Numbered from the stretch's first letter, positions 1-10,232 are shown. The stretch: DNA of 64,000 nt from JABMMZ01 sp040386935 (GCA_040386935.1 JAZKEQ010000026.1:1-64000); one strand, 5' to 3'. Notes: generated from the letters alone by a model not told the origin. Translations and numbers: made by a program.

Positions 1-25
1 TTTATATTTGATAGATTTTTTTAGT

Positions 26-3000
26 ATGAAACGCTTATTATTATTTTCCCTTTTGTTGAGTATCTCTTTTGCCTCAAAAGCGGATCATATGATGGGCAGC
101 GATATAGAATACGTCTGTATTTCACCGGGAAAGTACAAAGTTTTAACAAAAATCTATCGACAGTGTAAGGGAATCCCGCTTTATTTTGGGAATATTACTG
201 TTTCATGTGGTGCGAATACCTACAATGTTAGTGTCTCAAGAACTTCAATCAAAGACATTACACCTACTTGTTCAGGAGGTTCGAATCCATGTAATCCCTC
301 TAATCAAATGTCAAATGAGGGTGTTGAAGAACATACCTTTGAATGCATCATCGACTTTAATACAGCGCCCTACGATAATTTTAAGAAAGATGGCTGCTGC
401 GAGGTATATTTTGCTGCAACGCAATGTTGCCGGGATGAATTGATTACCACACAACCTTACGATAATTTCTATACAGAAAGTATGGTGAATATTTGTAATG
501 TCGGTAAAGGCTGCAACAATAGCCCTCAATTAACCACACCTCCGATTTCATATATCTGTTGCAATCAACCATTTTCATTCAACAACGGAGTGAGTGATAA
601 GGTGGATGGTGATAGTCTGGTATATACTTTAGCTGATGCTTTGAAATCAAAAGGCAGCAATATTTTAAAAAACGGATCATTTACGGCAAATATCCCAATG
701 ACTCCATATTGCTTGCCTCCAGGTAATGTGAATTGTCGCCCTTTTCCAAATGCCAAACCACCTAGAGGTTTTTTCTTTGACAACCTCACAGGTGATATCA
801 TTTTTACACCGGCCAATTGTAAAGAGGCGGGCCCTGTTGTAATTCAAATTGACGAGTTTCGAAAAGACTCCGCAGGAAACTGGAAACATGTTGGTACAAC
901 AAGACGTGACATGATGATGATAGTGGTGAAGTGCGCTGAAAATAATCCCCCACAGATTACCAATACGGTCAATAAATTTGCTGTTTGCGAGGGCAATAAA
1001 ATTTGCTTTACCATCAAAACAGTTGATAATATGGCGCCCAATCAAACTAATCCAGATACGACTTACTTGTCTTGGAATTATGGAATCCCCGGAGCCAGTT
1101 TCAGAATTGTAGATCCAACGGCCCGAGAGAAAGAGGCGGAGTTTTGCTGGCAAACCAAAATAGGGGACGCCCGTACAAATTCGTATAGTTTTACAGCACT
1201 TGTAAAAGATGATAATTGTCCGAGACCCGCCACCACAGCAAAAGGTTTCCTGATTAATGTTAAAGAAAAAGCACAGGCTAAAAGACAATACGATGTTTTA
1301 GACTGTGGTAAACTGCGTTTTAACTCTTTCCCTAAGGATACTGTTAATTTTAAAGGAACATATACCTACGAATGGACCATCAGAGACAGTACAAATTCTG
1401 GCATCATTTACAAGATGAGTTTTTCAAAAAAAGACAGCTTTAAATTTAAACGCGGTGGTAAATACATCATCACGCATACCATCACCAATATGCCCATCAA
1501 TTGCCCATCTGTTTATACTGATACGGTTATTATGCCGCCTGTTTTGGCTGTTGAACTGGCATTTGGTAAAGATACCTTTGCTTGTGCAGGGGATAGTTTG
1601 AGATTAAAGCCGATTATCGCATACGGTTACGCACCATTTAAATTTCGCTGGGAGTCACCACTGGGTACTCATAATCCGAAAGATACACTGACAACATTTG
1701 GCATAAAGCCTACTTTCAATACCAGTATTTTATTGCGAATTACAGATAAAAATAAGTGTGTAGATCAGGATACCATTAAAGTGAAATATCAACCTCTGCC
1801 GGTTGTCAATATAGGTCTGGACAGACGTATATGCACATATCAAAATGTAATTCTCGATGCTCAAAATGACGACACCATGCGTTATTACTGGCAACCTGAT
1901 GGTGATAGCACCAGACTGAAAACGGTGAATGTGGCAGGCAAATATTTTGTTAAGGTAATTGATCATCTGGGCTGTTATAAAACAGATACCATGCAATTGT
2001 TTGTAAATGATACTGTAGTGGCAATAGCAAAACCGGATCGTCAGATTTGTATTCAGGATACACTGAAAGTAAAGGCACAACGCAGACCTTTGGGTTATAG
2101 TCGCCAGTTTGTTTGGACCGATTTAAATACCGGTATACAGATGGCTTCTGATAGTTCATTCAAAACTAAAATTACACAAACTACTGAACGCAAATACGAC
2201 TTGTACCTTAAAGTAACCCAAGGGGGAGTTTTTTGCGAAGACAGGGATACTCTTGTAATAACAGTAAATCCATTGCCGACTTTCAAGTTTGCAGGTATTC
2301 CGCCACGATGTTTTACAGACGGAGCGGTGAACCTAACACAAAATAATATAGCACTGGCAATGCCTGGCGCTCATGCTGTGCGCTATTTCCAGAAATTTAA
2401 AAACCCAAGTTGGGTAACCGGTGGCCCTGTAGGTATTGCGCCTTATATCTATGATTATCCCAAATTCATTTCCAATGCTCAAGTGCCTAATACAGGTTTA
2501 AGAGATACCATTTGTTACGATTATAAAGATGGAAACGGGTGTTATTTTTCTGAATGCAAACCAATACGTTTGAATCCAAATCCGGATGTTAAAGTAATTG
2601 ATGGTATTTTCTGTCAAAGGGCAGGCAAAATAAATTTGGATAAACTGGTAACAGTTCCGTTCAATAAAGTGGGAGGTATACAAAGCTGGAGATGTTTGGA
2701 TGTGCCCCAAAATTCAGGTGTAGATCCTAATAGTTTGGTAGAAGAAGACAACAGTGTGATACCAACCAAGTATTATATGGATCCGGGACTTGAAGGAGAA
2801 AATCAGAAAACAGGCGATTACTTTTTAGAATACTGTTTTAAAAATCCTACCACTAGTTGTCAGAGATGCGATACGACAAGAGTAACAGTTGTGCGCTTAC
2901 CTGAAATACAATTTGATCCTATCCCTAGCCAATGTATCAATTATCCTTTATTGGTGCTTGATAGTTTTGTGTTAGAAAAAAACAGCGGCAAGCGTTTTCC

Positions 3001-4606
3001 TTCAGGTACTTGGAAATGTGTAGAGTATGGAAACTCACGTGATATGAATAACAATCTGGTGAATAATGCGATTAATAACAGCATAAAAAATCAGAAGTAT
3101 TTCGATCCTTCAACCATTCAATCTGGTGGTCAGTATTTGTTGAAATTTACAGATGTTGCCAGTGGTTGTATCGTGATGGACAGTATCATTGTAAATGTGA
3201 ACGGATTGCCTAAAATTAATTTAAAATTGAATCAAGATACAGTTTGTTCAAGCAGTGCTCCTGTTCAGTTGGTCAGTAATTATGCCATTAATTCACCGGA
3301 TGGTGCATGGTCAGGTCAGTTTGTTACAGGCGATAAGTTTGATCCTTCTTTGAGTCCAAAAGCAAAACAATACGAAGGTGTATACACTGTTAGATTTACT
3401 TACACTGACCCATTGACTAAATGTTCAGATAAAGATACCCATAACATTTACATTCAAAGTCAGCCGGAAGTTAAAATCATCACTGCAAAACCATATCAAC
3501 AATGCGAGAACGATGTGTTTTCACCAGAAGCAACCAAAAGCTGGGCAACTTATACAACATGGACCCGTAACGGTGATGGCACTATTGTAAGTCCTAAGGC
3601 TCTTAAAACAGATTATAAATACGGTATTCAGGATACAGTGGCTGGTAATGTTATAATGACGATAACTACCGATAAAGAAGGTGTATGTCCTCCGGCAACT
3701 GATAATGTCACATTGATATTTGAACCTATACCGCAGTTTGATTTGCCTTTGGGGTACGATGCCTGCGAACCTGCAACAATTGATTTTACATCTTATGTAC
3801 GCAAGCCTTTCAATTCAACTAATCTGAGATATTCATGGGATTTCGGACAAGGTCAGTCGACCAGCTTTAGCACGAATGGCAATCCAACAGGTATTAAATA
3901 TGATACGGCTAATAGAAATGGTTATAACGTAAAACTGACTGTTTATAATCAATGGGGTGCAACACAGGCTGAAGCTTGTCCAGCTACTATTGACTCACTC
4001 AACTATGTAAGAATATGGCCGACTCCGGTAGTAGATTTTACAAGTGATCCGGCTTTGTTTACAACAGTTGCTTTCCCTAAATTTAAATTTTTCAATCAAA
4101 CAAAAGCAGCTTTTGGCCCGATAAAGTATTATTGGAATTTTGGCAATACTGATCCTAACGATACCACCAACGAAAGTTATGAAGTGAACCCTATTCATAT
4201 CTATCCTTCTGATACCATGAAGTACCGTGTGTTCCTGGGTGCTGAATACAATTATTACGATATCAGACAAGCCACCTGGATGCCTTGTTATGATAGTATC
4301 AGTCATCCAAGAGTGATAGGACCTGATGTGACAGTATTTGTGCCAACAGCCTTTAGTCCAGAAGGAACCGGACCTAAAACAAACAATGTATTCAATGCCG
4401 TTGTCAATGGTGAGAAAACTTTCCACATAGAAGTATTCAATCGCTGGGGTGAATTGCTATGGCAAAGCGATAATAAATACGAAACCTGGAACGGCAAATT
4501 CAAGGACACCGATTGCCAGCAGGATGTGTATGTATGGGTCGTGAAAGTGACAGCGTATGACGGAGAAAAATACGAGTACGAAGGTACCGTGAGCCTGTTG
4601 CGTTAA
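26..4606 (+). CDS. Giant secreted surface protein with T9SS type B (gliding-motility-associated) C-terminal sorting domain
   Basis: About 1526 residues. I chose ATG 26 over the upstream in-frame TTG 8 because it begins directly with a signal peptide (MKRLLLFSLLLSISFASKA). Residues of roughly 20-470 are Cys-rich and clearly homologous to the N-terminal part of the protein at 16976-18751 (shared TSIKDI, APYD, MTPYCLPPG, NAKPPRG, VCEGNK, REKEAEFCWQT). A long repetitive middle holds Ig/PKD-like units such as YSWDFGQG and YYWNFGNT. The last ~90 residues (FVPTAFSPEG, then FNRWGELLW and a terminal SLLR) match the type B sorting domain, which T9SS uses to export proteins to the cell surface. Binding partner unknown; an adhesin-like role is inference. 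Confidence 0.9.
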   Translation: MKRLLLFSLLLSISFASKADHMMGSDIEYVCISPGKYKVLTKIYRQCKGIPLYFGNITVSCGANTYNVSVSRTSIKDITPTCSGGSNPCNPSNQMSNEGVEEHTFECIIDFNTAPYDNFKKDGCCEVYFAATQCCRDELITTQPYDNFYTESMVNICNVGKGCNNSPQLTTPPISYICCNQPFSFNNGVSDKVDGDSLVYTLADALKSKGSNILKNGSFTANIPMTPYCLPPGNVNCRPFPNAKPPRGFFFDNLTGDIIFTPANCKEAGPVVIQIDEFRKDSAGNWKHVGTTRRDMMMIVVKCAENNPPQITNTVNKFAVCEGNKICFTIKTVDNMAPNQTNPDTTYLSWNYGIPGASFRIVDPTAREKEAEFCWQTKIGDARTNSYSFTALVKDDNCPRPATTAKGFLINVKEKAQAKRQYDVLDCGKLRFNSFPKDTVNFKGTYTYEWTIRDSTNSGIIYKMSFSKKDSFKFKRGGKYIITHTITNMPINCPSVYTDTVIMPPVLAVELAFGKDTFACAGDSLRLKPIIAYGYAPFKFRWESPLGTHNPKDTLTTFGIKPTFNTSILLRITDKNKCVDQDTIKVKYQPLPVVNIGLDRRICTYQNVILDAQNDDTMRYYWQPDGDSTRLKTVNVAGKYFVKVIDHLGCYKTDTMQLFVNDTVVAIAKPDRQICIQDTLKVKAQRRPLGYSRQFVWTDLNTGIQMASDSSFKTKITQTTERKYDLYLKVTQGGVFCEDRDTLVITVNPLPTFKFAGIPPRCFTDGAVNLTQNNIALAMPGAHAVRYFQKFKNPSWVTGGPVGIAPYIYDYPKFISNAQVPNTGLRDTICYDYKDGNGCYFSECKPIRLNPNPDVKVIDGIFCQRAGKINLDKLVTVPFNKVGGIQSWRCLDVPQNSGVDPNSLVEEDNSVIPTKYYMDPGLEGENQKTGDYFLEYCFKNPTTSCQRCDTTRVTVVRLPEIQFDPIPSQCINYPLLVLDSFVLEKNSGKRFPSGTWKCVEYGNSRDMNNNLVNNAINNSIKNQKYFDPSTIQSGGQYLLKFTDVASGCIVMDSIIVNVNGLPKINLKLNQDTVCSSSAPVQLVSNYAINSPDGAWSGQFVTGDKFDPSLSPKAKQYEGVYTVRFTYTDPLTKCSDKDTHNIYIQSQPEVKIITAKPYQQCENDVFSPEATKSWATYTTWTRNGDGTIVSPKALKTDYKYGIQDTVAGNVIMTITTDKEGVCPPATDNVTLIFEPIPQFDLPLGYDACEPATIDFTSYVRKPFNSTNLRYSWDFGQGQSTSFSTNGNPTGIKYDTANRNGYNVKLTVYNQWGATQAEACPATIDSLNYVRIWPTPVVDFTSDPALFTTVAFPKFKFFNQTKAAFGPIKYYWNFGNTDPNDTTNESYEVNPIHIYPSDTMKYRVFLGAEYNYYDIRQATWMPCYDSISHPRVIGPDVTVFVPTAFSPEGTGPKTNNVFNAVVNGEKTFHIEVFNRWGELLWQSDNKYETWNGKFKDTDCQQDVYVWVVKVTAYDGEKYEYEGTVSLLR

Positions 4607-4648
4607 TCACATTAATTTTTATAGTCATTAGTTATAAAAGCAGAATTT

Positions 4649-4676
4649 AATCAGTAATTTTCCTGACTGATTTTTT
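4649..4676 (+). terminator. Terminator-like hairpin abutting the rarA start codon
   Basis: AATCAGT (4649-4655) and ACTGATT (4666-4672) form a 7-bp stem with a 10-nt loop, followed by Ts up to 4676. The next base is the A of the rarA ATG. It would end transcription of the upstream surface-protein gene. It leaves rarA with no visible leader unless its own promoter overlaps the hairpin (TAATTTTC at 4655-4662 is a one-mismatch -7 box). Confidence 0.6.
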
Positions 4677-5936
4677 ATGCAAAACATTCCACTGGCAGAG
4701 CGGGTAAGACCCCGTATACTGAATGATTATATAGGTCAATCACATCTTGTGGGAGAAGGAGCTCCGCTGCGCAAACTGATTGAAAATGGACAAATGCCCA
4801 GCATCTTGTTCTGGGGTCCTCCGGGTGTTGGCAAAACTACACTCGCAAGAATTATTGGTGAAGCGTTGCAATTGCCTTATGTACAATTAAGTGCCATTAG
4901 TGCAGGTGTAAATGATGTGAGAAAAATTATTGCTGATGCGAAAGAAAAAGGAAAAATATTGTTGTTTTTGGATGAGATACATCGCTTTAATAAAAGTCAG
5001 CAAGATGCGCTGCTGGGAGCAGTAGAAGCCGGTTATATTTTATTGATAGGTGCCACTACAGAGAATCCTTCTTTTGAAGTCAATAATGCATTGCTATCGC
5101 GTTGTCAGGTTTATGTTTTAAAAGAACTCAGTAAAGATGAGTTGTTGCAAATGGCCAATCATGCCATTCAAAATGATGAGTTTTTAAAAGAGCAGCAAGT
5201 GAGTATTGCTGAAGAGTCTGCCTTGTTGCAATACAGTGGTGGAGACGGTAGAAAACTGTTGAACATCATAGAGATGGTGGCATCACAAAATACTGCACCT
5301 GTGCAAATTACAGACAGCAATGTGCAGCACGCTTTGCAAACGCAAACAATAGTTTACGACAAGGCAGGAGAGGAGCACTATAATATTATTTCAGCGTTTA
5401 TAAAAAGTATGCGGGGCAGCGACCCCAATGCGGCAGTATATTATCTGGCCCGCATGTTGGCAGGTGGTGAGAATCCTGAATTCATAGCACGAAGAATGCT
5501 GATACTGGCATCAGAAGATATTGGCAATGCCAACCCTACAGCATTAATTATGGCCACCAATACTTTAACAGCTGTCCAAATCATTGGTATGCCTGAAGGG
5601 CGCATCATCTTATCGCAATGCGCTACCTATTTGGCTTGCAGTGCTAAAAGCAATGCGGCTTATATGGCTATTGAGGAAGCATCGGCAACAGTTGCAAGAA
5701 CCGGTGCTTTGCCTGTGCCATTGCATTTGAGAAATGCGCCTACTAAGTTGATGAAAGAATTAAATTATGGCAAAGATTACGAATATGCCCACGCACATTC
5801 AGGTAATTTTATACTTCAGGAATTTTTACCAGATGCTATTAAAGGGACTGCTTTTTATCAGCCGGGGAACAATGCAAGGGAAACAGAATTGCGCGAATTT
5901 CTGAAGCGCAGGTGGAAAGAAAAATACGGGTATTAA
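4677..5936 (+). CDS. rarA: Replication-associated recombination protein A (AAA+ ATPase)
   Basis: 419 residues, the usual length for RarA/MgsA/WRNIP1-family clamp-loader-like ATPases, which act at stalled replication forks. Walker A GPPGVGKTT is at residues 47-55, Walker B FLDEIHRF near 96-103, and sensor 1 ATTENPSFE and the arginine-finger motif LLSRC follow. The C-terminal half has the family motif KSMRGSDPNAAVYYLARM and an NAPTKLMKELNYGKDY segment. The start is ATG 4677, immediately after a terminator-like hairpin. The next gene runs in the opposite direction and ends only 5 bases away. Confidence 0.96.
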   Translation: MQNIPLAERVRPRILNDYIGQSHLVGEGAPLRKLIENGQMPSILFWGPPGVGKTTLARIIGEALQLPYVQLSAISAGVNDVRKIIADAKEKGKILLFLDEIHRFNKSQQDALLGAVEAGYILLIGATTENPSFEVNNALLSRCQVYVLKELSKDELLQMANHAIQNDEFLKEQQVSIAEESALLQYSGGDGRKLLNIIEMVASQNTAPVQITDSNVQHALQTQTIVYDKAGEEHYNIISAFIKSMRGSDPNAAVYYLARMLAGGENPEFIARRMLILASEDIGNANPTALIMATNTLTAVQIIGMPEGRIILSQCATYLACSAKSNAAYMAIEEASATVARTGALPVPLHLRNAPTKLMKELNYGKDYEYAHAHSGNFILQEFLPDAIKGTAFYQPGNNARETELREFLKRRWKEKYGY

Positions 5937-5941
5937 GAAAA

Positions 5942-6352
5942 TCAGTCAAGTGGTTTGATGCCCAATTTTTCGAAGATAAATACAGGCTCAACAGGTCGTC
6001 CTTTATGGATGCAGGCTGCAATGATTCTGGCATTGACGATTATTTGATTGTCGCGGGTTCTGACAATTTGCTGATTGAAAATTAATCGCAAGCGACCTTC
6101 TCTTTCAACACCAATTTTTACAACAAATTCATCACCGCTCATCATTGGTTTTTTGTAATCAATTTCTGCGCGTATAACAACGGCATCGTAACCGTTTTGA
6201 TGCAATTCATTGAAGTTAACTTCTTTCTCATTCAGGTATTCATGTCGTGCGTGTTCCAGGTAATTCTGATACACGGAATTGTTGACGATACCCTGAAGAT
6301 CGAGTTCGTAATCTCTTACTTTAAACGGTAATTCGTAATCGTAATCAACCAT
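5942..6352 (-). CDS. Acyl-CoA thioesterase of the 4HBT (YbgC/FadM) hotdog family
   Basis: 136 residues. The N-terminal block VRDYELDLQGIVNNSVYQNYLEHAR follows the 4HBT pattern, in which the Asp of D.QGxVNN is the expected catalytic residue that activates water for thioester hydrolysis. The later KPMMSGDEFVVK segment is also typical. Its start overlaps the pth stop by 8 bases, so it lies in the same minus-strand transcript (recJ, lptB, pth, this gene). The substrate cannot be read from the sequence; a housekeeping acyl-CoA is most likely. Confidence 0.85.
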   Translation of the reverse strand: MVDYDYELPFKVRDYELDLQGIVNNSVYQNYLEHARHEYLNEKEVNFNELHQNGYDAVVIRAEIDYKKPMMSGDEFVVKIGVEREGRLRLIFNQQIVRTRDNQIIVNARIIAACIHKGRPVEPVFIFEKLGIKPLD

Positions 6353-6905
6353 TGTAAAAAGTCATGGCTCTGCCTGCGCCTTCTAATACAAACATTTTTA
6401 TTGCTTCTGCTGCTTTAGTCATTTTTTCATTTACCAATATTTGATCATTTTCATTCCATCTGCCCAATACAAAATCGATTTGTTTAGATTTATGAAAATT
6501 ATTACCAATGCCGAATCGCAATCTCGGATAGTTTTGCGTAAGCATCACTTCTTCTATATTACGCAATCCGTTATGACCGCCATGACTGCCTTTTAATCGT
6601 ATTCTGATGGTACCTGTTTCAAGTGCCAAATCATCTGTTACAACGATACAATTTTCAAGTGGTGTTTTATATTGTTGTGCGTAGTATTGCACAGCTTTAC
6701 CGCTCAGGTTCATGAATGTGGTAGGTTTAATCAAAACAACTTCCTTGTTTTTAATGCGACCTTCTGCTATCATTCCTAATCTGTTCAGTGAAAAAACCGC
6801 ATTTAATTCGGTGGCCAAAGTATCCAATATTTCAAAACCAATATTGTGGCGTGTATTGTTGTATTCAGGGCCTATGTTGCCCAAACCGAAAATTAAATAC
6901 TTCAT
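6345..6905 (-). CDS. pth: Peptidyl-tRNA hydrolase
   Basis: 186 residues, typical for bacterial Pth, which frees tRNA from peptidyl-tRNA that drops off ribosomes. The N-terminus reads FGLGNIGPEYNNTRHNIGF, giving the conserved Asn10 and catalytic His20. TTFMNLSGKAV and the GSHGGHNGLRNI block follow, with the Asp of VVTDD in between. The stop overlaps the thioesterase start, and the lptB stop lies directly upstream (no intergenic base), so translation is probably coupled. Confidence 0.97.
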   Translation of the reverse strand: MKYLIFGLGNIGPEYNNTRHNIGFEILDTLATELNAVFSLNRLGMIAEGRIKNKEVVLIKPTTFMNLSGKAVQYYAQQYKTPLENCIVVTDDLALETGTIRIRLKGSHGGHNGLRNIEEVMLTQNYPRLRFGIGNNFHKSKQIDFVLGRWNENDQILVNEKMTKAAEAIKMFVLEGAGRAMTFYNG

Positions 6906-7664
6906 TTATTTCAAATGGTTGTCTTGTGCCAAATCATCGGAGCGTCTTAAAATAAAGTTGCGACCGAGATATACTTTTCTTACCAGTTCATCTTCTGCCA
7001 GTTCTTCAGCAGTGCCTTGTTTCAATAGTTTTCCTTCAAACAGGAGGTAAGCTCTGTCTGTGATGCTCAGTGTTTCCTGCACGTTGTGATCGGTAATCAA
7101 TATGCCGATGTTCTTGCTTTTTAATTTATAGATAATGCGTTGAATGTCTTCAACGGCAATAGGATCGACTCCTGCAAAAGGTTCATCCAGTAATATGAAT
7201 TTTGGGTCGGTGGCCAATGCTCTGGCTATCTCTGTTCGTCTTCTTTCGCCTCCGCTTAATACTTTACCTAAATTGGTACGCACTCTGTTCAAACTGAATT
7301 CTTCTAAAAGACTTTCCAGCTTTTCTGCTTGTTCTACTTTACTTAATTTGGTAAGCTCTAATACGGCTTTGATATTGTCTTCAACTGTTAAGTCTCTGTA
7401 TACCGATGCTTCCTGAGGTAAGTAGCCAACACCCTTTTGTGCCCTTTTGTACATGGGCAGTTTGGTGATGTTCTCGTCATCTAAGTAGATATTGCCTTCA
7501 TCAGGTTTAACAAGACCCACTGTCATGTAAAATGAGGTGGTTTTTCCGGCTCCATTAGGTCCCAGTAGTCCTACAATCTCTCCTTGTTCTACATAGATAG
7601 AAACATCATTAACAACTTTCTTTTGTTTGTATTGCTTAACGAGATGGTCGGATTTTAAAATCAT
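6906..7664 (-). CDS. lptB: LPS export ABC transporter ATP-binding protein
   Basis: 252 residues. Walker A GPNGAGKTT is at 35-43, the Q-loop is YLPQEASVYRDL, the signature is LSGGERRR, Walker B is ILLDEPFAGVDP, and the switch His is in ITDHNVQETL. The YLPQEASVYRDLTVEDN segment is characteristic of LptB, which powers LPS extraction with LptF/LptG. An LptF/G-type permease lies elsewhere in the window (23228-24316). It sits between recJ (4 bases upstream) and pth (adjacent). Confidence 0.95.
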   Translation of the reverse strand: MILKSDHLVKQYKQKKVVNDVSIYVEQGEIVGLLGPNGAGKTTSFYMTVGLVKPDEGNIYLDDENITKLPMYKRAQKGVGYLPQEASVYRDLTVEDNIKAVLELTKLSKVEQAEKLESLLEEFSLNRVRTNLGKVLSGGERRRTEIARALATDPKFILLDEPFAGVDPIAVEDIQRIIYKLKSKNIGILITDHNVQETLSITDRAYLLFEGKLLKQGTAEELAEDELVRKVYLGRNFILRRSDDLAQDNHLK

Positions 7665-7668
7665 AGAT

Positions 7669-9378
7669 TTAATTTAAATCGGGACGAATGTCTTTCACTT
7701 TCAGTTGTAAACTTTGCTGTCCTTGGTATTCATTGAGTTCAATGGAATAACAGGCGTCAAAAGCTTTGTTTTTACTGATAATTTCGTAGATATCACTCAT
7801 TCCGAAACCTATACCATCAAACTTTATGCCCTTTTGTATTGCGCCTAGTTTCAAGTGCTTTTCTTTCACCACGCGGGTGCTGCCACTGTCCTTGATATGA
7901 TTGGTGCGGAACACGGGTGACATATTGCCCGGACCATGGGGTTTCAGTTGTTGTATGAGGTTATAAAACTTAGGGGTTATTTCATCAAAGTCTAACTCTA
8001 AGTCATAAGCTATTTCGGGTGTCAGCAGATTTTCATCATTGGCAGTTTTAGAAGCTACCACTTCATCAAAACGCGCTGCAAATTCCACAAAGTTTTCTTT
8101 CTTAATAGTGAGTCCGGCTGCATATTTATGCCCACCGTATTGCTCCACCAATTCACCACAGTCGCCAATGGCTTCATGCACATCGAAATCTTTTACACTG
8201 CGTGCTGAACCGGTCAACATGCCATTCACTTCACTGAATATGATGGTTGGTTTGTAATAGGTTTCTATCAATCGCGATGCGACAATTCCGATTACTCCTT
8301 TATGCCATTTCTCACTGAACAATACCGTGCTGTGTTTCTTAGCATAGGTTGGATTGTTTTCAAGAATGGCCAATGCTTCTTTGGTAATATCAGTATCAAG
8401 GTCCTTGCGGTCGCTGTTGTTGTCATTCAGCGTTTTTGAAAATTTAAGGGCTTGATGAAAATCTTGTTCTATTAATAAATTTACAGATGATTTTGCATCG
8501 CCAATTCTACCTGCCGCATTAATACGTGGGCCTATACCGAATACGATATCCGATACTTCGTATTTATCTTTTAACTGATAGCTCTGCAACAAGGCTTGTA
8601 AACCTACGCAAGGGTCATCGTTTATTTTCTTTAACCCATAATACACCAATACCCTGTTCTCACCTCGCATATCTACAATATCACTACAGGTGCTTACTGC
8701 TACTAAGTCGAGGTAACGGGTGATTTCCTCAAAGGGCATGTCATTGTTTTGTGCATAGGCCTGAATCAGTTTAAAGCCGATACCGCAACCAGACAATTCT
8801 TTGTAGGGATATTCGCAGTCTTTGCGCTTTGGATTCAGTAAAGCAACTGCCTGAGGCAATTGGTCGCCCGGTAAGTGGTGATCGCAAACAATGAAGTCGA
8901 TGCCTTTTTCCTTGGCATATTGTATCAACTCAACTGAGCGTGTACCGCAGTCGAGGGCAATAATCAATTTTACGCCTGTTTCAGCAGCGTAATCAATGCC
9001 TATTCGGGATATGCCATAACCTTCCTTATAGCGGTCGGGGATATAGAATTCAATATTAGGGGTCAGTTTTCTGAAGAAAGAAAACACAGTCGATACAGCA
9101 GTCGTACCATCCACATCGTAGTCGCCATAAATCATGATGCGCTCTTTGTGATGAAGGGCGTATTGAATGCGTTCGATGCCTTTGTCCATGTCCTTCATCA
9201 GGAAAGGGTCGTGGAGGTCGGTGAGCTGAGGTCTGAAAAATTGTTTGGCTTCGTCAAAGGTCTCAACACCTCGTTGTATGAGCAGTGTTGCAATTTTCGG
9301 AGAAACATTGATGCTGGATGCAAGGGCTTCCACCTTGCGGTCATTGAGTTTTGGGGATGCAGTCCAGCGATAGGCCAT
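7669..9378 (-). CDS. recJ: Single-stranded-DNA-specific 5'-3' exonuclease RecJ
   Basis: 569 residues, the normal RecJ size. DHH-family metal motifs appear in order: IMIYGDYDVDGTTAV near residues 80-93, IALDCGTRS, and CDHHLPG near 165. The DHHA1 module follows (GIGPRINAAGRI, then GVIGIVASRL and GSARS.... GGHKYAAGL), and a C-terminal OB-like domain completes it. RecJ acts in recombination and mismatch/base-excision repair. It is first in the minus-strand recJ-lptB-pth-thioesterase run. ATG at 9378. Confidence 0.96.
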   Translation of the reverse strand: MAYRWTASPKLNDRKVEALASSINVSPKIATLLIQRGVETFDEAKQFFRPQLTDLHDPFLMKDMDKGIERIQYALHHKERIMIYGDYDVDGTTAVSTVFSFFRKLTPNIEFYIPDRYKEGYGISRIGIDYAAETGVKLIIALDCGTRSVELIQYAKEKGIDFIVCDHHLPGDQLPQAVALLNPKRKDCEYPYKELSGCGIGFKLIQAYAQNNDMPFEEITRYLDLVAVSTCSDIVDMRGENRVLVYYGLKKINDDPCVGLQALLQSYQLKDKYEVSDIVFGIGPRINAAGRIGDAKSSVNLLIEQDFHQALKFSKTLNDNNSDRKDLDTDITKEALAILENNPTYAKKHSTVLFSEKWHKGVIGIVASRLIETYYKPTIIFSEVNGMLTGSARSVKDFDVHEAIGDCGELVEQYGGHKYAAGLTIKKENFVEFAARFDEVVASKTANDENLLTPEIAYDLELDFDEITPKFYNLIQQLKPHGPGNMSPVFRTNHIKDSGSTRVVKEKHLKLGAIQKGIKFDGIGFGMSDIYEIISKNKAFDACYSIELNEYQGQQSLQLKVKDIRPDLN

Positions 9379-9455
9379 AAAACTGCGAATATATAAAATT
9401 ATAAGGAATAAAAACTGCGCTTATATCCACACCATTGCAGAGGCGAGCACCAGGC

Positions 9456-10232
9456 TTACTTGCCTTTGAAATCGGCTTTTCTTTTTTCGACAAAAGCGGC
9501 CATTCCTTCTTTCTGATCTTCGGTAGCAAATAGCATGTAGAAATTTTTGCGTTCAAAAAACAAAGCTTCTTGTAATGGCATTTCAAATGCTTTTAACACA
9601 CTTTCTTTGGCCATTTGTACAGCTATGGGCGACTTTTCAGCAATTTTGCCGGCCAGTTGTATGGCTTCGGTCAGGAAAAATTCTACAGGTACTACTTTGT
9701 TAACCAAACCGTATTGTTTGGCTTCATCAGCAGAAATGAATCCACCGGTTAATACCATTTCCATGGCTTTTACTTTACCTACAGCACGGGTTAAACGCTG
9801 TGTGCCACCGGCACCCGGCATTACACCGATATTGATTTCAGGTTGACCGAATTGAGCAGTTTCACTGGCTATTACCATGTCGCAAATCATGACTAATTCG
9901 CAACCGCCACCCAGTGCAAATCCACTTACTGCAGCAATTAACGGTTTTTTTGTTTTGCGGATACTGTCCCAGGTTGTAAACTGGTCGATGCGCAACATGT
10001 CTACAGCTGTTCGGCCTGCCATTTGTTTGATATCGGCACCTGCTGCGAAAGCGCGTTCATTGCCGCTAATCACTATCGCTCTTACATTGTCGTCAGCATC
10101 TAACTGAATCAGTGCCTCTTTTATCTCAAGCATCAATTCAAGATTGAGGGCATTGAGTTCCTTAGGGCGGTTCAATTGGATATGCGCTACATAGGGCGCT
10201 ACTTGCGGATTAACGATGATAAACTCTGGCAT
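9456..10232 (-). CDS. Enoyl-CoA hydratase (crotonase family)
   Basis: 258 residues. The oxyanion-hole segments are RAFAAGADIKQM and GFALGGGCELVMICD. The two catalytic glutamates expected in a true hydratase fit FGQPEINIGVMPGAGGTQRL. It adds water to 2-enoyl-CoA in beta-oxidation or a related route. No other fatty-acid degradation gene is adjacent, so the pathway is not fixed by context. The start is ATG 10232. TACCTTCG on the minus strand (10251-10258) is a near-consensus -7 box just upstream. Confidence 0.93.
   Translation of the reverse strand: MPEFIIVNPQVAPYVAHIQLNRPKELNALNLELMLEIKEALIQLDADDNVRAIVISGNERAFAAGADIKQMAGRTAVDMLRIDQFTTWDSIRKTKKPLIAAVSGFALGGGCELVMICDMVIASETAQFGQPEINIGVMPGAGGTQRLTRAVGKVKAMEMVLTGGFISADEAKQYGLVNKVVPVEFFLTEAIQLAGKIAEKSPIAVQMAKESVLKAFEMPLQEALFFERKNFYMLFATEDQKEGMAAFVEKRKADFKGK

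Noticed and set aside
677..1288. 203-codon open frame on the minus strand inside the giant surface protein
   Set aside because: Lies antisense to a protein with clear homology and a signal peptide; its translation is Cys/Ile-rich with no family resemblance.
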